64,000 bases of DNA from positions 6,167,565 through 6,231,564 of the forward strand of contig JALPQD010000044.1 in the NCBI GenBank assembly GCA_023101885.1, read 5' to 3'. Origin of the DNA: Typhlomys cinereus. Taxonomy: Eukaryota > Chordata > Mammalia > Rodentia > Platacanthomyidae. Shown piece by piece: positions 29,726 through 39,016 of the stretch (positions within the stretch are counted from its first letter, which is position 1; each line of letters opens with the position of its first letter). Below the pieces are notes generated by a model, which saw only the letters and a program-made list of their open reading frames with translations, ran no database searches and had not been told where the DNA came from. The translations under genes were made by a program, and so were the position numbers.

Positions 29726-30849
29726 ACACAGCATAGAAAACATTTTTTATCAAGTAGGCACTTAATAAATTTCAATGTGTTTTTATTTTTCATTTATCTG
29801 ATGCTGAGTATATGTGGATTTTGTTATGGATTTTTGACAATTAATATAATTACTAAATCAGAAAGTAAATTTCTGGTTCTTCTATGTGACACTGGAGAGA
29901 GCCAGTCAGTTATAATATAAGCAAGCCTTATTGCTGCTGCCAAAATCTCATCAGTTCAAAGTAAAAGCAAACAAAAATTTATTCAAATTATGTATTCACT
30001 GCTGGGAATGCTGCCTTTCTATTCCCCTTCCCTTAGGTTAAATCTTCAATTTTTCTATATGCAATTAGTCTTAGTTTCCTATTTTTTAATATGGAAGTAC
30101 ACATCAGGATAGTAGTACCTTTCAGTACCATCACTTTTCCTAGGATTTATTTAGGCAGGGTCATTTCTAGAATGAATTGAGCGTCATAAAGTATTCTATA
30201 CATGCATGTCAAATACACCAAACAACGTGTAATGACACAGCACTGCTGTTTTTAAATAACACTCATAAGTATTGATTTTCTTCCTAGAGTAGCTGAAGAT
30301 CTTTGACACTGGCAGTGCCTTGATTCATAATTTGGTCAATAGATGGCAGGCTTAGTAAGAAATCAGCAGAAAGCTGTGTCTTAGCAAACTTAAGCAGTAC
30401 TGCCTTGGCTCTCCTAGCTTTAGGGCACCACTTTCTTTCCCATTCTGCTACTCTTACTGCTCAGTCAACACCATTCTGGAAGGAGCCACAAACCCATTGT
30501 TTCTAAGACCTATTTCCAAAGCTGATTAGACTCAGTGTTGCAAAACCTTTGAGAACTACCCCCTACTGCAAGACTGTTGGAGAGTTCATGTCTCCATTGT
30601 CCTTAAATGCACCAGAAAGCTTCACTAGTCTGTTTTCAACTGAATGTTTTTAAAATGGCTTAGAATTGCTAAATAGAAAGCTTTACAATATACCAGTTCT
30701 AATATCTATAATATTTAAACGTGTAAATATTTAATGTGTGAAGTTATCATGAATTATACTTACTGTGTGAATTTCTTAATTTTAATGTTTTAGGGAAAGT
30801 TGCTGTTAATGTTCTTTCACAAGAAGATTATTTATGTTTTAAGGGGGTA

Positions 30850-31190
30850 TAGAGTACTCATTTGATTTAGGTAATTGGTAAAGTGCCTACTGTGTTCATG
30901 TTACTATACTAAATGATAGGGAAAGAAATGAATAATGTCTTTTCACCGTGGAACTCATAATATAGTCAGTGAGGTGGGAAGATGCATACTGCATTTTTTC
31001 AAGTTAATACTAAATGTTAGGTATTTTTAAAGCTGTGGGAGCACACAATGTAATTAATTTAGAATAGGGAAAATTGAGATCCTAGAGGTGGTATAATTTG
31101 AGCTGAGCCTTGACAATTCAGTAGAATTTCAATAGGGAGAGAAGTCTCTGCAGGCAGAGAACACCATTAGCAAAGAACTAAAACTTTAGA
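30850..31190 (+). repeat. Ancient L2/MIR-type relic
   Basis: 'aaagtgcctactgtgttcat', 'ctaaatgatagggaaagaaa', 'tgagctgagccttgacaatt' and 'agtctctgcaggcagagaac' follow a common ancient-repeat layout: 'gtgcctactgtgtgccagg...ggggatacaaagatgaata...ctgagctgagtcttgaagg'. The family name is uncertain. Confidence 0.45.
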
Positions 31191-31199
31191 CAAATTAAC

Positions 31200-31760
31200 T
31201 TAGCTGAGTTTATTTGAGCAAAATACTATTCACAAATTATCTAGCTCTCAGAACCTGAAGTAGTTCATCAAGTAATGCCCAGCAATGTGAGCAGAAAACT
31301 TTTTTAAGGCAAGCATGGGAACCAAACGGAAAGCAGTAGGCTTGGTACTGTTGGGCATTTGCTTTCTTTGGACAGTTTGATCTCTTGGCTACTTGTGATT
31401 ATATGAAGTTGGTGATTGACGACAGTTCAGCAATTTTTTTCAATACTAATTAAGAGTTGGTTTCTACATACTGAAAGTTTAGAGACAGCTCTTAGCCAAG
31501 GGCCTTCTATTAACTTAACAGTGGGAAAGGAGAGAATCATACCCTGGGTTCAAAGCACAGGCAGCATTTGTTAGGAATGTGGCGTGAGGAGACTTGGCAA
31601 GGAAAACCTAACAGGGAAGAATGGTGACTTCATTCTTTAAGCATTTGTGTAGCCAAAGTCACTGGCTGTAAAGCTTTTCTTTAGGTCAAAACATGTGCTC
31701 ACATATTGACCAAATGACATCATATGTAGTTGGGAAACAGGAAGTCATGGGCAATTTTGG
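31200..31760. repeat. Possible ancient LTR relic
   Basis: A block starting 'agctgagtttatttgagcaa' and later containing 'cagctcttagccaagggcct' has the texture of an old mammalian LTR read antisense (polyadenylation-site-like tttatt near one end). I cannot assign a family and see no second LTR or target duplication. Confidence 0.25.
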
Positions 31761-31874
31761 CTAGTATGAGAGAGAAGATTTTATAGTCAGTCTCCACCTT
31801 GTGTCTGTCTTCCAACTTACAGAAAGTAAATCTGTATTTGTGGCAGATCTCCTTTGATCTGGAAAACAAGTCTT

Positions 31875-32090
31875 TCTCCTTCTCCTCCTCCTCCTCGTCC
31901 TCCTCCTCCTCGTCCTCCTCCTCGTCCTCCTCGTCCTCCTCCTCCTCCTCGTCCTCCTCCTCCTCGTCCTCCTCCTCCTCGTCCTCCTCCTCGTCCTCCT
32001 CGTCCTCCTCCTCCACCTCGTCCTCCTCGTCCTCCTCGTCGTCCTCCTCCTCCTTGTCATCCTCCTCCTCCTTGTCCTCCTCCTCCATTT
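31875..32090. repeat. (CTC/GTC)n trinucleotide tract
   Basis: About 215 bp of CTCCTC units interrupted irregularly by GTC, with TTG, CAC and CAT variants towards the right end. It produces long open frames (serine-rich, proline-rich, Glu/Asp-rich) in several frames purely from composition. Confidence 0.95.
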
Positions 32091-32300
32091 CCGCTCATAC
32101 AAACTTAACAGGTACACCAGTCCCCTCCCTCCCTCCATGTCCCCCCGACCCTCCTGCTCCCCCCTCCCCTCTCCCCTCCCCTCTCCCCTCCCTCCTCATC
32201 CCCCAGTGCCCCCCCCAAATCCCCAGAGCATCCTTTAATGTGCATGCCAAACTCTCCTCTGGGTCCTCCTATCCGATGAGGTGCAAGGTCCCAGGGGCAT
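31875..32300 (-). mobile_element. 5'-truncated LINE-1 3' end whose tail is a GGA/GAC microsatellite
   Basis: L1 3' UTR antisense to DIAPH2. On the + strand, 'atttccgctcatacaaactt' (32089 on) begins the unique 3' end. It is followed by a C-rich (polypurine-complement) tract at about 32115-32220 and 'catcctttaatgtgcatgcc'. Where a poly-A tail is expected (31875-32088) there is instead a tract of CTC/GTC triplets, i.e. (GAG/GAC)n on the L1 strand. A perfect 15-bp target duplication TGGAAAACAAGTCTT (31860-31874 and 32301-32315) encloses fragment plus triplet tract, showing that the tract occupies the tail position. Confidence 0.92.
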
Positions 32301-32574
32301 TGGAAAACAAGTCTTCTGTGTCAGGACTCCTGCATTTCTGCACAGTATTTTCCTCAGTAATCCCAATTCTTAGCCCCTCTCCCCTATATTAGGTATCAAA
32401 AAATAAAATGATTACCCCTACTTCAGATCATTGATGGACAATTGATGGGATTTATACTTCAGGTGATGAGGATTGCTGATTTTGCATAAGTATTAGCAGA
32501 TTGAATAGATTGAGCAGGATATTATATCCCGATTAGTATAAAATTCACAGTCTTCATTTTCAAAGGTCTATTCT

Positions 32575-32931
32575 TGTCCTGTCCAGCAGGACCAGTTATT
32601 CGTGGGTCCGAGGAGGATCGAGCCTGCAGGGAACGATGGGCGAGAAAGAAAGAGGGAGACCAAGCAAAGAGTTGTCAAGGTCTCGTTTATTTAGGGTTAG
32701 GGTACAGCTTATATGTTCAGGCTGGAAGAGGGAGTGGGGCAGGGGAGTAAAGATAAGCATCGGTTGAGGCGCCTGGTAGTTGCGATATCTGGCAGTTGCG
32801 ATATCTGTCATCCGGACCTGGGACGTTTTTATGGTTCTTCTGGAATGTCCTGGTACACTGGGTCCCGGGGGCATATGCCAAACAAGTTTTATGAGTTCCA
32901 TTTGGCCTTTTAGTGACTCTGGTCTCTTACA
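32575..32931 (-). repeat. ERV 3' LTR
   Basis: 357 bp, same length and order as the 5' copy, with AATAAA on the minus strand at 32686-32691 and a TATA-like element near 32706-32715. Next to its inner end, at 32932-32943, the minus strand reads AAAAGGGGGATA, the polypurine tract that primes plus-strand synthesis. Confidence 0.95.
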
Positions 32932-33338
32932 TATCCCCCTTTTATATAGTAAAGGTGGGGGGCAGCTAAACAGCTATTGAGCCGAGGCAGGCTTGGGAGG
33001 AATGTTGTTTGTGTGTCCCGGAGCCGTTTTTGTGTGGCCGTTCCTGTCTTAGGTTCGACCTCTTCGCCCCTAGCCTTCCTGTCATGGGGTGGCTCTGTCA
33101 TCCTCAGAGTCCCTGTCTTAGGTTGGTCTTAGGGGCCAAGGAAGTTGCCCGTCTTTGGAGCGGCCACCTGGGCTCAAAAACCTCCTCTTAAAGGTCCAAG
33201 GATGATATAGCTGTGGCTAGACAGGGTCTCAGAGGCCACATGTGGGGTCGATGCTGTTGATGACTGTCGACGGGACCAGTGTGTTGAAGAGGCGATGGGC
33301 AGGACCTATATCATGAAGTAATCTCAAGAGAAGAGTGG
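32932..33338 (-). other. ERV segment between RNase H and 3' LTR (integrase and env missing)
   Basis: About 400 bp, GC-richer than its surroundings, ending at the polypurine tract (32932-32943). A 63-codon minus-strand frame (32910-33101) has no recognisable retroviral domain. The roughly 2.5-3 kb that would hold integrase and env in a complete relative is absent, so an internal deletion joined this 3' segment to RNase H. Confidence 0.7.
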
Positions 33339-33650
33339 TTAATAACATTTCCACCATGAGGCTTTATCAGCAGTAAGGACAGAGAAGTTAAGCCTCTCCG
33401 TAGGTGCGTTTGTGAATGAGTTGTTGTAATAACGAAAAAAGGGGGAGGCGTTGGTGGAGGGACGAATGAAGGGAACAGTTTCTAATAGGGGTATAGACTG
33501 AGCAATATATGAACTATCAGTATACAAGTTGAAAGGTTGTTGTGAAAGAGTGGTGAAAACCTGAATAATATCAGTAAGTTCAACAAGTTGAGTGGAGGAG
33601 TGGGTGGTGGGAGATTGATATATAACTCCATTTATGGAGTAGGCAGCCAT
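33339..33650 (-). pseudogene. pol: ERV RNase H remnant, end of pol
   Basis: A minus-strand frame with the RNase H word LYTDSSYIAQ. It ends at about 33339, beyond which no integrase zinc-binding or catalytic motifs are seen. The adjacent frame (33632-34255) overlaps it by about 20 bp, which indicates a frameshift. Confidence 0.8.
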
Positions 33651-34979
33651 TCCGTTTGAAGACCCATCAGTGAAAACAAGGGCAGCATCAGGGATGGGGG
33701 AGGCATGTGCAAGTTTAAGAAAAATGAAAGGAGTTTTTTAAGGAACTGTAACAGGCGATGGGCTGGATAATGATTATCAATGTTTCCCTGAAAGGAAACA
33801 CAGCTTATGGCCCATTCTGAATCGTTTTGGGCGAGCCACTGGATCTGATGTGGGCTATAGGGAACAATTAAATGGTCAGGCTCTTTGCCAAACAGTTTTA
33901 TTGAATGTTCTCGCCCGAGTTTAATTATTTGGGACACTAAGGTGAGATAGGTTGTCAGAACCCGAGAGGGTGAAGCTGAAAGGTGGACCCAGTACAGGGG
34001 ACGGGTTTGCCAGAATAATCCCGTAGGCAAAAAGGGTGTAGATAATATAAGAAAGTATAAAGGGAGGGTGGGGTTATAGTAGGAAGAAAATTGGTCATTA
34101 ATAGCTTGTTCCACCAAGGAGAGAGCCTGTATGGCTTCAGGGGTGAGACGTCTGGGGGATAGAGGGTCAGAGTCTCCTTTTAATATATCAAAAAGTGGTT
34201 TTAATTCCCCTGTAGTAATTTTTAAATAAGGTCTTAGCCAGTTAATATCACCCAATAGTCACTGAAAATCATTAAGGGTTAGTAATTTGTCTTTTCTTAA
34301 TTGAAGTTTTTGAGAAATAACTTTATGGGGGGATAATTCAAACCCTAGAAATAAAAAGGGATGTTGAGTTTGTATTTTATCCGGGGAGATTTGAAGGCCA
34401 AGATCCTTAAGGGCCCTGACTAATTTTTGTGAGAGGTCGGCCAGGGTGGACTCAGAAGGACCTGCCAGCAGAATGTCATCCATATAGTGAATAATGTTGT
34501 GGTCGAGATGGGACAGTCTAAAAGGATCAATAGCCTGGGCGACATATTTTTGGCAGAGGGTGGGACTGTTTGCCATGCCTTGGGGCAGGACTCCCCATTG
34601 GAAGCGAGGGGAGGGCCCGGTACAATTAGTGACGGGAAGGGTAAAGGCAAAGCGTTTACAATCATCAGGGTGTAAAGGAATGGAGAAAAAACAATCTTTT
34701 TAGATCAATAACTATTTTGTGAAAACCTTTAGATATAGCAACTGGGGATGGGAGGCCAGGTTGTAGAGCACCCATGGGTACCATTGTTTTATTAATGGCT
34801 TGGAGATCTTGGAGTAGCCGCCATTTCTCTGATGTTCTTTTTTGGATGACAAATATGGAGGTGTTCCATGGAGAGGTGGAGGGCTCAATATGTCCAGCGG
34901 CTAACTGTTCCTGCACCAACATGAATGCCGCCTGTAATTTATGGGAGGGGAGGGCCCATTGGTCAATCCAGACAGGCAA
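33632..34979 (-). pseudogene. pol: ERV reverse transcriptase (broken)
   Basis: RT is spread over three frames. An N-terminal frame (34665-34979) contains [17 protein letters not shown] middle frame (34259-34576) carries the catalytic YMDD at 34475-34486 within HYMDDILLAG. The connection region (33632-34255) begins GDINWLRPYLKITTGEL. Stops or frameshifts lie near 34700, 34580 and 34256. The catalytic motif itself is intact, but no continuous RT can be made. Confidence 0.9.
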
Positions 34980-35029
34980 ATCTGATTTCCATGTAATTTT
35001 ATCTGCCTGGAGTGCAGGAGGAGCAAGGC

Positions 35030-35248
35030 TTATGAAAAATTTTCATATCCTAAACCCAAAGTGTCAGTTTTAACAGAAGGGAGAACAGGTAAGGGGTTGC
35101 CTTGGCCGTTTTTTCCAAGGCCCTGTCCAGGAAGATATCCTTGTAAGAGCATTTGTTGGGTAATTACCTCATTGGGGCTACACATGATGACATTTAACTG
35201 TCCAAGAATATCACGACCCCAGAGGTTGACTGGGAGGCCAGGGACCAC
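35030..35248 (-). pseudogene. pro: ERV protease C-terminus with G-patch
   Basis: A 72-codon frame beginning with VPGLPVNLWGRDIL (protease C-terminal motif GRDIL). It ends with the glycine-rich G-patch signature GYLPGQGLGKNGQG. G-patch domains after protease are characteristic of betaretroviruses and related class II ERVs. Confidence 0.85.
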
Positions 35249-35249
35249 A

Positions 35250-35703
35250 TATGGCTGTACAGTGTCATTGTTTCCCTCTTCATCTGACCAAGTAAAAACT
35301 TTGAAACTTTGTTGAGGATTAGAAGTCTGTCCTATGCCCTATAGGTTGGTAAGGGATGTTGTCAAGGGCCAGTTAGGAGGCCAGTTTTTGGCTGAGATAA
35401 CTGATGCATCAGCCCCTGTATCTATGAGGCCCTCAAAAGGTTTGCCATCTAACTTTAATTTAAGAAGGGGTTTATTATTGGTTATTTGTCATATCTAATA
35501 GACATCAGGAGAGCTAAGGCCTTGATCATTATGACGTTTTGGAATAAATCTTTTGGAGTCTTTATTGATAAGGGGAAGCAAGATTAATTGGGCAATTTTT
35601 TGTTTAGCCATTATTTTAAGGGGTCCATTGTTAGAGTAGGCAAGGATTTTTATTTAACCTGTATAATTAGAATCTATAATACCTGGATAAACATGGAGGC
35701 CTT
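35250..35703 (-). pseudogene. pro: ERV dUTPase-like and protease region (interrupted)
   Basis: On the minus strand, a dUTPase-like motif (PGIIDSNYTG followed by a stop) lies near 35650-35700. The aspartic protease active site [11 protein letters not shown] sits at about 35398-35430. Stops and frame changes separate the pieces. Betaretroviruses carry dUTPase fused upstream of protease, so the order is as expected. Confidence 0.78.
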
Positions 35704-36696
35704 TTAGGGTAGAATGGGTAAAGGGCCATATATGCCCGTGAGTAGGACTTGAACTCCCATATCAGGGGTTAATATTGAGTTGGTGGAGGGACTGAGGTCC
35801 AATCCTGTGTTGTTTGAAGTTGTTCTGTGGAAAGTGGAATTTTTATTGGCTGGGATGTTTTGGTTTGAGGGACAAACCTGATAGCTCCGGGGTTGAGTCC
35901 CTGAGTTGTCTGAGCTGGGGCCAGGGGCTGGCCCCTCTGGAAGTTTTTTTGGTGGTAATGGGTTTCCCTGGGCATCAGCTTTTGAGGGACAATCAGAGGC
36001 CCAGTGTTTTCCTCTTTTGCATCGAGGGCAGGGTGTTGTAGGCGGTGGGTCTTTTAAATGTTTTAAATTTAGGCGGAGGTATTGTTGATTCTGGACCACC
36101 TGTGGGGTGTCCTCTGAGTCTGATTCCTCCGAGGGACTTTCTCCATCTCTCTGATTATCAGATTCATCCCCAGTCTCAGTGATTTCTTCTCCTTGGAAAG
36201 AGGAAGGTTCTTGGGAATTTGTGGAAGCTTTGCTCGAGGTGACTGGGAAAAGTTGAAGGCTTTTAGAGGCTTTCTGGCGTTTTTTAGGGTTTGAACTTAC
36301 AGGGGGAGACTGAGAATTTTGAATTAATTCTAAATCTAGGGCACTTAGCTCTTTTATCAGAGTGAGATGTTCCCTCTTTTGTTGGAGGAGTTGTTTTAAG
36401 GAGGCTGATTGCTGAGAGAGCTCAGCTTTGGCTTGAGTGATAAGATCTAAGGAATTGTCTGAAGGAAGAACAGGGGCCCAAAAGAGAGGAGCTGAAGCAT
36501 AGGGGGGTGGGTAAGAATGGAAGGTTTTTTGAGGATGGCATTTGGGTGTTTTACAGTTGGTAGCCTTATTGTCTGAGGAAGTTTTCTCATCAGGGGGTAG
36601 GGCATTATCATCAGAGACTGGGTTAAGGATCTCTGGAATGTCTAACAAGGGGTAGAGACGGCTGGGAGGGGACTCTAAGTGAGGGGAATTGTCCAA
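35704..36696 (-). pseudogene. gag: ERV gag, p10-like and nucleocapsid part (330-codon open frame)
   Basis: The longest open frame of the provirus, 330 codons. It has proline-rich N-terminal sequence, a PPPY late-domain motif at residues 63-66, a Gln/Leu-rich helical stretch (about residues 85-125) and an acidic Ser/Glu stretch (170-198). One CCHC zinc knuckle follows at residues 223-236 (CPRCKRGKHWASDC; 35989-36030), then a proline-rich tail that runs into protease-frame sequence. A normal betaretroviral gag is about twice as long. Capsid and the first zinc knuckle are missing, as if deleted between the acidic stretch and the second knuckle. Confidence 0.88.
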
Positions 36697-36729
36697 GGGA
36701 GGGGGATCTGAAGGAGGAGTGGCATATCA

Positions 36730-38083
36730 ACAGCAATTGACTTCCAAGCCGGAGGGGGCCTGGAGCAACGTTGTAAAACTTTTTCTCCCTCTAAAATAAC
36801 TTTTTGAATATCAGGAGATCTAGTATAAACCTGTATAATATCATTAATAAGATTTTAATACATGAAGGTTTGGACCAGAAACCTTTTCAGGGCCAAAGGT
36901 CCTATACTAATCCTGTAAACAATTTCCAACTCTAAGCTAACTTTCTCAGACTTCTCTAGTTTTTACTCATGACCCCAGAATAAGCTTCCTGCTGCCCTTG
37001 AGAAGTTGGGATTTTATGAGTAACCAAATTCCTGCTTAATCAAAACAGACAATTAAAATACATTTAAATACATGAAGCTTAATCTTAATCTCTAACCCCT
37101 GAGGCTCAATGTCCTCTATAGCAGAAAAGAAGCACAATGTATAACCTTCTTTTTTTTTTAACCATCTCTAGTTCTTAATCTGTTTATAAACCCAACATTT
37201 TATAAACCTTATTTAAAAACCTTTTATACATTTAAGTACCATACCTTTTTTATGTATACCTTTTTTATCTTTCTTGATTTTTTTTGTTGTTTTAATATTA
37301 GATATCCTGTAAGAAAAGTTCTTTAGTATATATAGGCATTAACAGTAGACCCTGTCTTAAAAATCACTGTACTTGAATTAAATTTGTAAGATTATAACAG
37401 AACATAGGAGTATACTTGGAATTAGGAACCAGATTTTTTCCCAAGGAAGGGAGCTCGTAATTTTTCAGAAACCAGTTTTATTTTTTGGCTGTTAAATATG
37501 TTAACATTACACATGTGAAAACAAACTTTCCTAGGTAAAAACACATTATTTCTTTGTGAAGCTTCATAAAAAGATATTTTAATCAGTACGTACTCAGGCC
37601 TTTTGATGGTAATTTTTAAGTGTGCACGTGCATTTAAATTGGGCATGCCAAATAATGAACAAAGTCAAAACCAAAAATGTGATTACAAGCATGCAATAAC
37701 CTAAAGTGGCCACTTTTTTTTGTTATGAAACATAAAATACACATATTCATAGGGAGTTCAAATAGCCAAACAAGTTAGAACCTTTTAAAAGTAACTTTGT
37801 ATGTCAGCCCCCCCTGAGCTCACCACTCTAGCCTGCCCCTGGACAGGTTTCTGTGAAGATGCATAGGAAGCGTTTTTTTTTTTTTTTTTTTTTGTTAACC
37901 ATTTCCATCCTCCTCCTCCTCTATGAAGGGAACCATGAGGCATTTTCTCTCCCGGCAGCCATTTTTCAACACACAGGGATCTCTCCCCAGCCTTCAAAGC
38001 CAGCAACTCTGCCCACAAAGTTTTTTCCACGCTGGGACAAGCAGAACGCTTCGCCCCCAAACATTTTGTTTTGCACATGTGCA
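36730..38083 (-). other. Non-coding segment occupying the middle of ERV gag
   Basis: About 1.35 kb between matrix and the p10/nucleocapsid frame, where the rest of gag would be expected. It has no capsid-like coding and many stops. One part (37800-38110) is relatively GC-rich and contains a 21-base T run at 37873-37893. The rest (36780-37790) is AT-rich with T-rich runs. It looks like foreign or non-coding replacement sequence, as known for other non-autonomous class II elements such as mouse ETn (an analogy, not a match I can prove). Confidence 0.7.
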
Positions 38084-38400
38084 CTACAGCCGGCGCCACC
38101 ACTGTGCGCCGCCATTAAATTCCTGATTTATATCATTGATTAAGTTCCAGTAACTAAAAGTTTGAATGGGAACCGCCTCAGGCCCTTGTTCCAGAAGGAG
38201 CGGGTTTAAATCATGACCTACTTTAGTCCAAGTCCGGGGGGGTGAATCTCCAGACCCGTAATAACAATCCAAGGACAAGCTTCAGAAATGAAAGAAAAAA
38301 ATCCTACTAAATCTTTTTGTTTAACTCGAACTCCCCTTTCTCTGAGAAAGGACTTAATGTCCTTAATAAAGACAGCCTCCTTAGAAACAGTTTGGCCCAT
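38084..38400 (-). pseudogene. gag: ERV gag, matrix region (frameshifted)
   Basis: The minus-strand ATG at 38400 begins MGQTVSKEAVF, with the N-terminal glycine and serine of a myristoylation signal. It continues with a segment containing CPWIVITG, as in betaretroviral matrix. The frame is lost near 38240 and resumes in another frame containing FSYWNLINDI. It then stops near 38090 without reaching any capsid sequence. Membrane-targeting matrix is the inferred role of the ancestor. This copy is broken. Confidence 0.85.
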
Positions 38401-38428
38401 CATTGAGAGAATTGGACGAAGATGAATC

Positions 38429-38435
38429 ACTTACC
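38429..38435 (-). promoter_or_regulatory. Candidate ERV major splice donor
   Basis: The minus strand reads CCG|GTAAGTGATT, a consensus 5' splice site in the leader about 30 nt before the gag ATG at 38400. That is where simple retroviruses place the donor for subgenomic mRNA. Use is not shown. Confidence 0.6.
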
Positions 38436-38595
38436 GGAGATGACTTTCCCTTGTGAGCGGCAAGAGCGATCTCCTCTATGAATTCCACTGGAGACGGCTT
38501 TCCCTTGTGAGCGGTAAGGGCGGTCTCTTCTATGAGTGCCAGAGATGACTTTCCCTCATGCGTGACAAGGGCGATCTCCTCTATGAAAGTCTGGT
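38436..38595 (-). repeat. Three tandem ~53-bp repeats in the ERV leader
   Basis: Three copies starting near 38436, 38490 and 38541 share the frame (+ strand) ggagatgactttccc, t(t/c)(g/a)tgagcgg-aag, (a/g)gcg(a/g)tctcctctatgaa. They lie between the primer site and the gag start. On the minus strand the last copy runs straight into the splice donor at 38429-38435. Confidence 0.88.
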
Positions 38596-38638
38596 CCGCA
38601 CGGCTGGGTCTCTGTCCGACTCGGGGTCCGTGCCTGGA

Positions 38639-38657
38639 GCCCCACGTTTGGGCGCCA
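38639..38657 (-). other. ERV primer binding site (lysine tRNA type)
   Basis: On the minus strand, two bases after the 5' LTR, the sequence is TGGCGCCCAAACGTGGGGC. This matches the class of primer sites complementary to the 3' end of a lysine tRNA (TGGCGCCCAACGTGGGGC form) with one extra A. Lysine priming fits an ERVK/betaretrovirus-like element. Confidence 0.8.
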
Positions 38658-38659
38658 CT

Positions 38660-39016
38660 TGTCCTGTCCAGCAGGACCAGTTATTCGTGGGTCCGAGGAG
38701 GATCGAGCCTGCAGGGAACGATGTGCGAGAAAGAAAGAGGGAGACCAAGCAAAGAGTTGTCAAGGTCTCGTTTATTTAGGGTTAGGGTACAGCTTATATG
38801 CTCAGGCTGGAAGAGGGAGTTCGGCAGGGGAGTAGAGATAAGCATCGGTTGAGGCGCCTGGTAGTTGCAATATCTGGCAGTTGCGATATCTGTCATCCGG
38901 ACCTGGGACGTTTTTATGGTTCTTCTGGAATGTCCTGGTACACTGGGTTACGTGGGCATATGCCAAACAAGTTTTATGAGTTCCTTTTGGCCTTTTAGTG
39001 ACTCTGGTCTCTTACA
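38660..39016 (-). repeat. ERV 5' LTR
   Basis: 357 bp, the upstream LTR in the element's own orientation. On the minus strand it begins TGTAAGAGACC and ends GGACAGGACA. A TATA-like CATATAAGC lies across from 38791-38800, and an AATAAA is at 38771-38776, so the R region is short. About ten substitutions separate it from the 3' LTR, including a cluster near 38948-38953. Confidence 0.95.

Larger units (their letters stand above)
32575..39016 (-). mobile_element. Class II (betaretrovirus-like) endogenous retrovirus, defective
   Basis: A 6,442-bp provirus inserted antisense to DIAPH2. The ends are TG...CA LTRs of 357 bp each. The flanks carry a perfect 6-bp duplication TATTCT (32569-32574 and 39017-39022), the length typical of ERVK-like elements. 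Order on the minus strand: 5' LTR, lysine-type primer site, leader with tandem repeats and splice donor, matrix, a non-coding replacement segment, the p10/nucleocapsid part of gag, dUTPase-like and protease with G-patch, RT, RNase H, then a jump to the polypurine tract and 3' LTR. No integrase or env is recognisable. Every coding region has stops or frameshifts, so the copy cannot encode working proteins. The LTRs differ at about 10 of 357 positions. Confidence 0.95.

Noticed and set aside
31720..32392. Long Glu/Asp-rich, Ser-rich and Pro-rich open frames on both strands
   Set aside because: All are translations of the CTC/GTC triplet tract. Frames stay open because the repeat contains no stop codon.
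38436..38595. CRISPR-like array
   Set aside because: Three imperfect tandem units without unique spacers, within a retroviral leader of a mammalian genome.
32575..39016. Active retrovirus
   Set aside because: Matrix, protease and RT are frameshifted, and capsid, integrase and env are absent.
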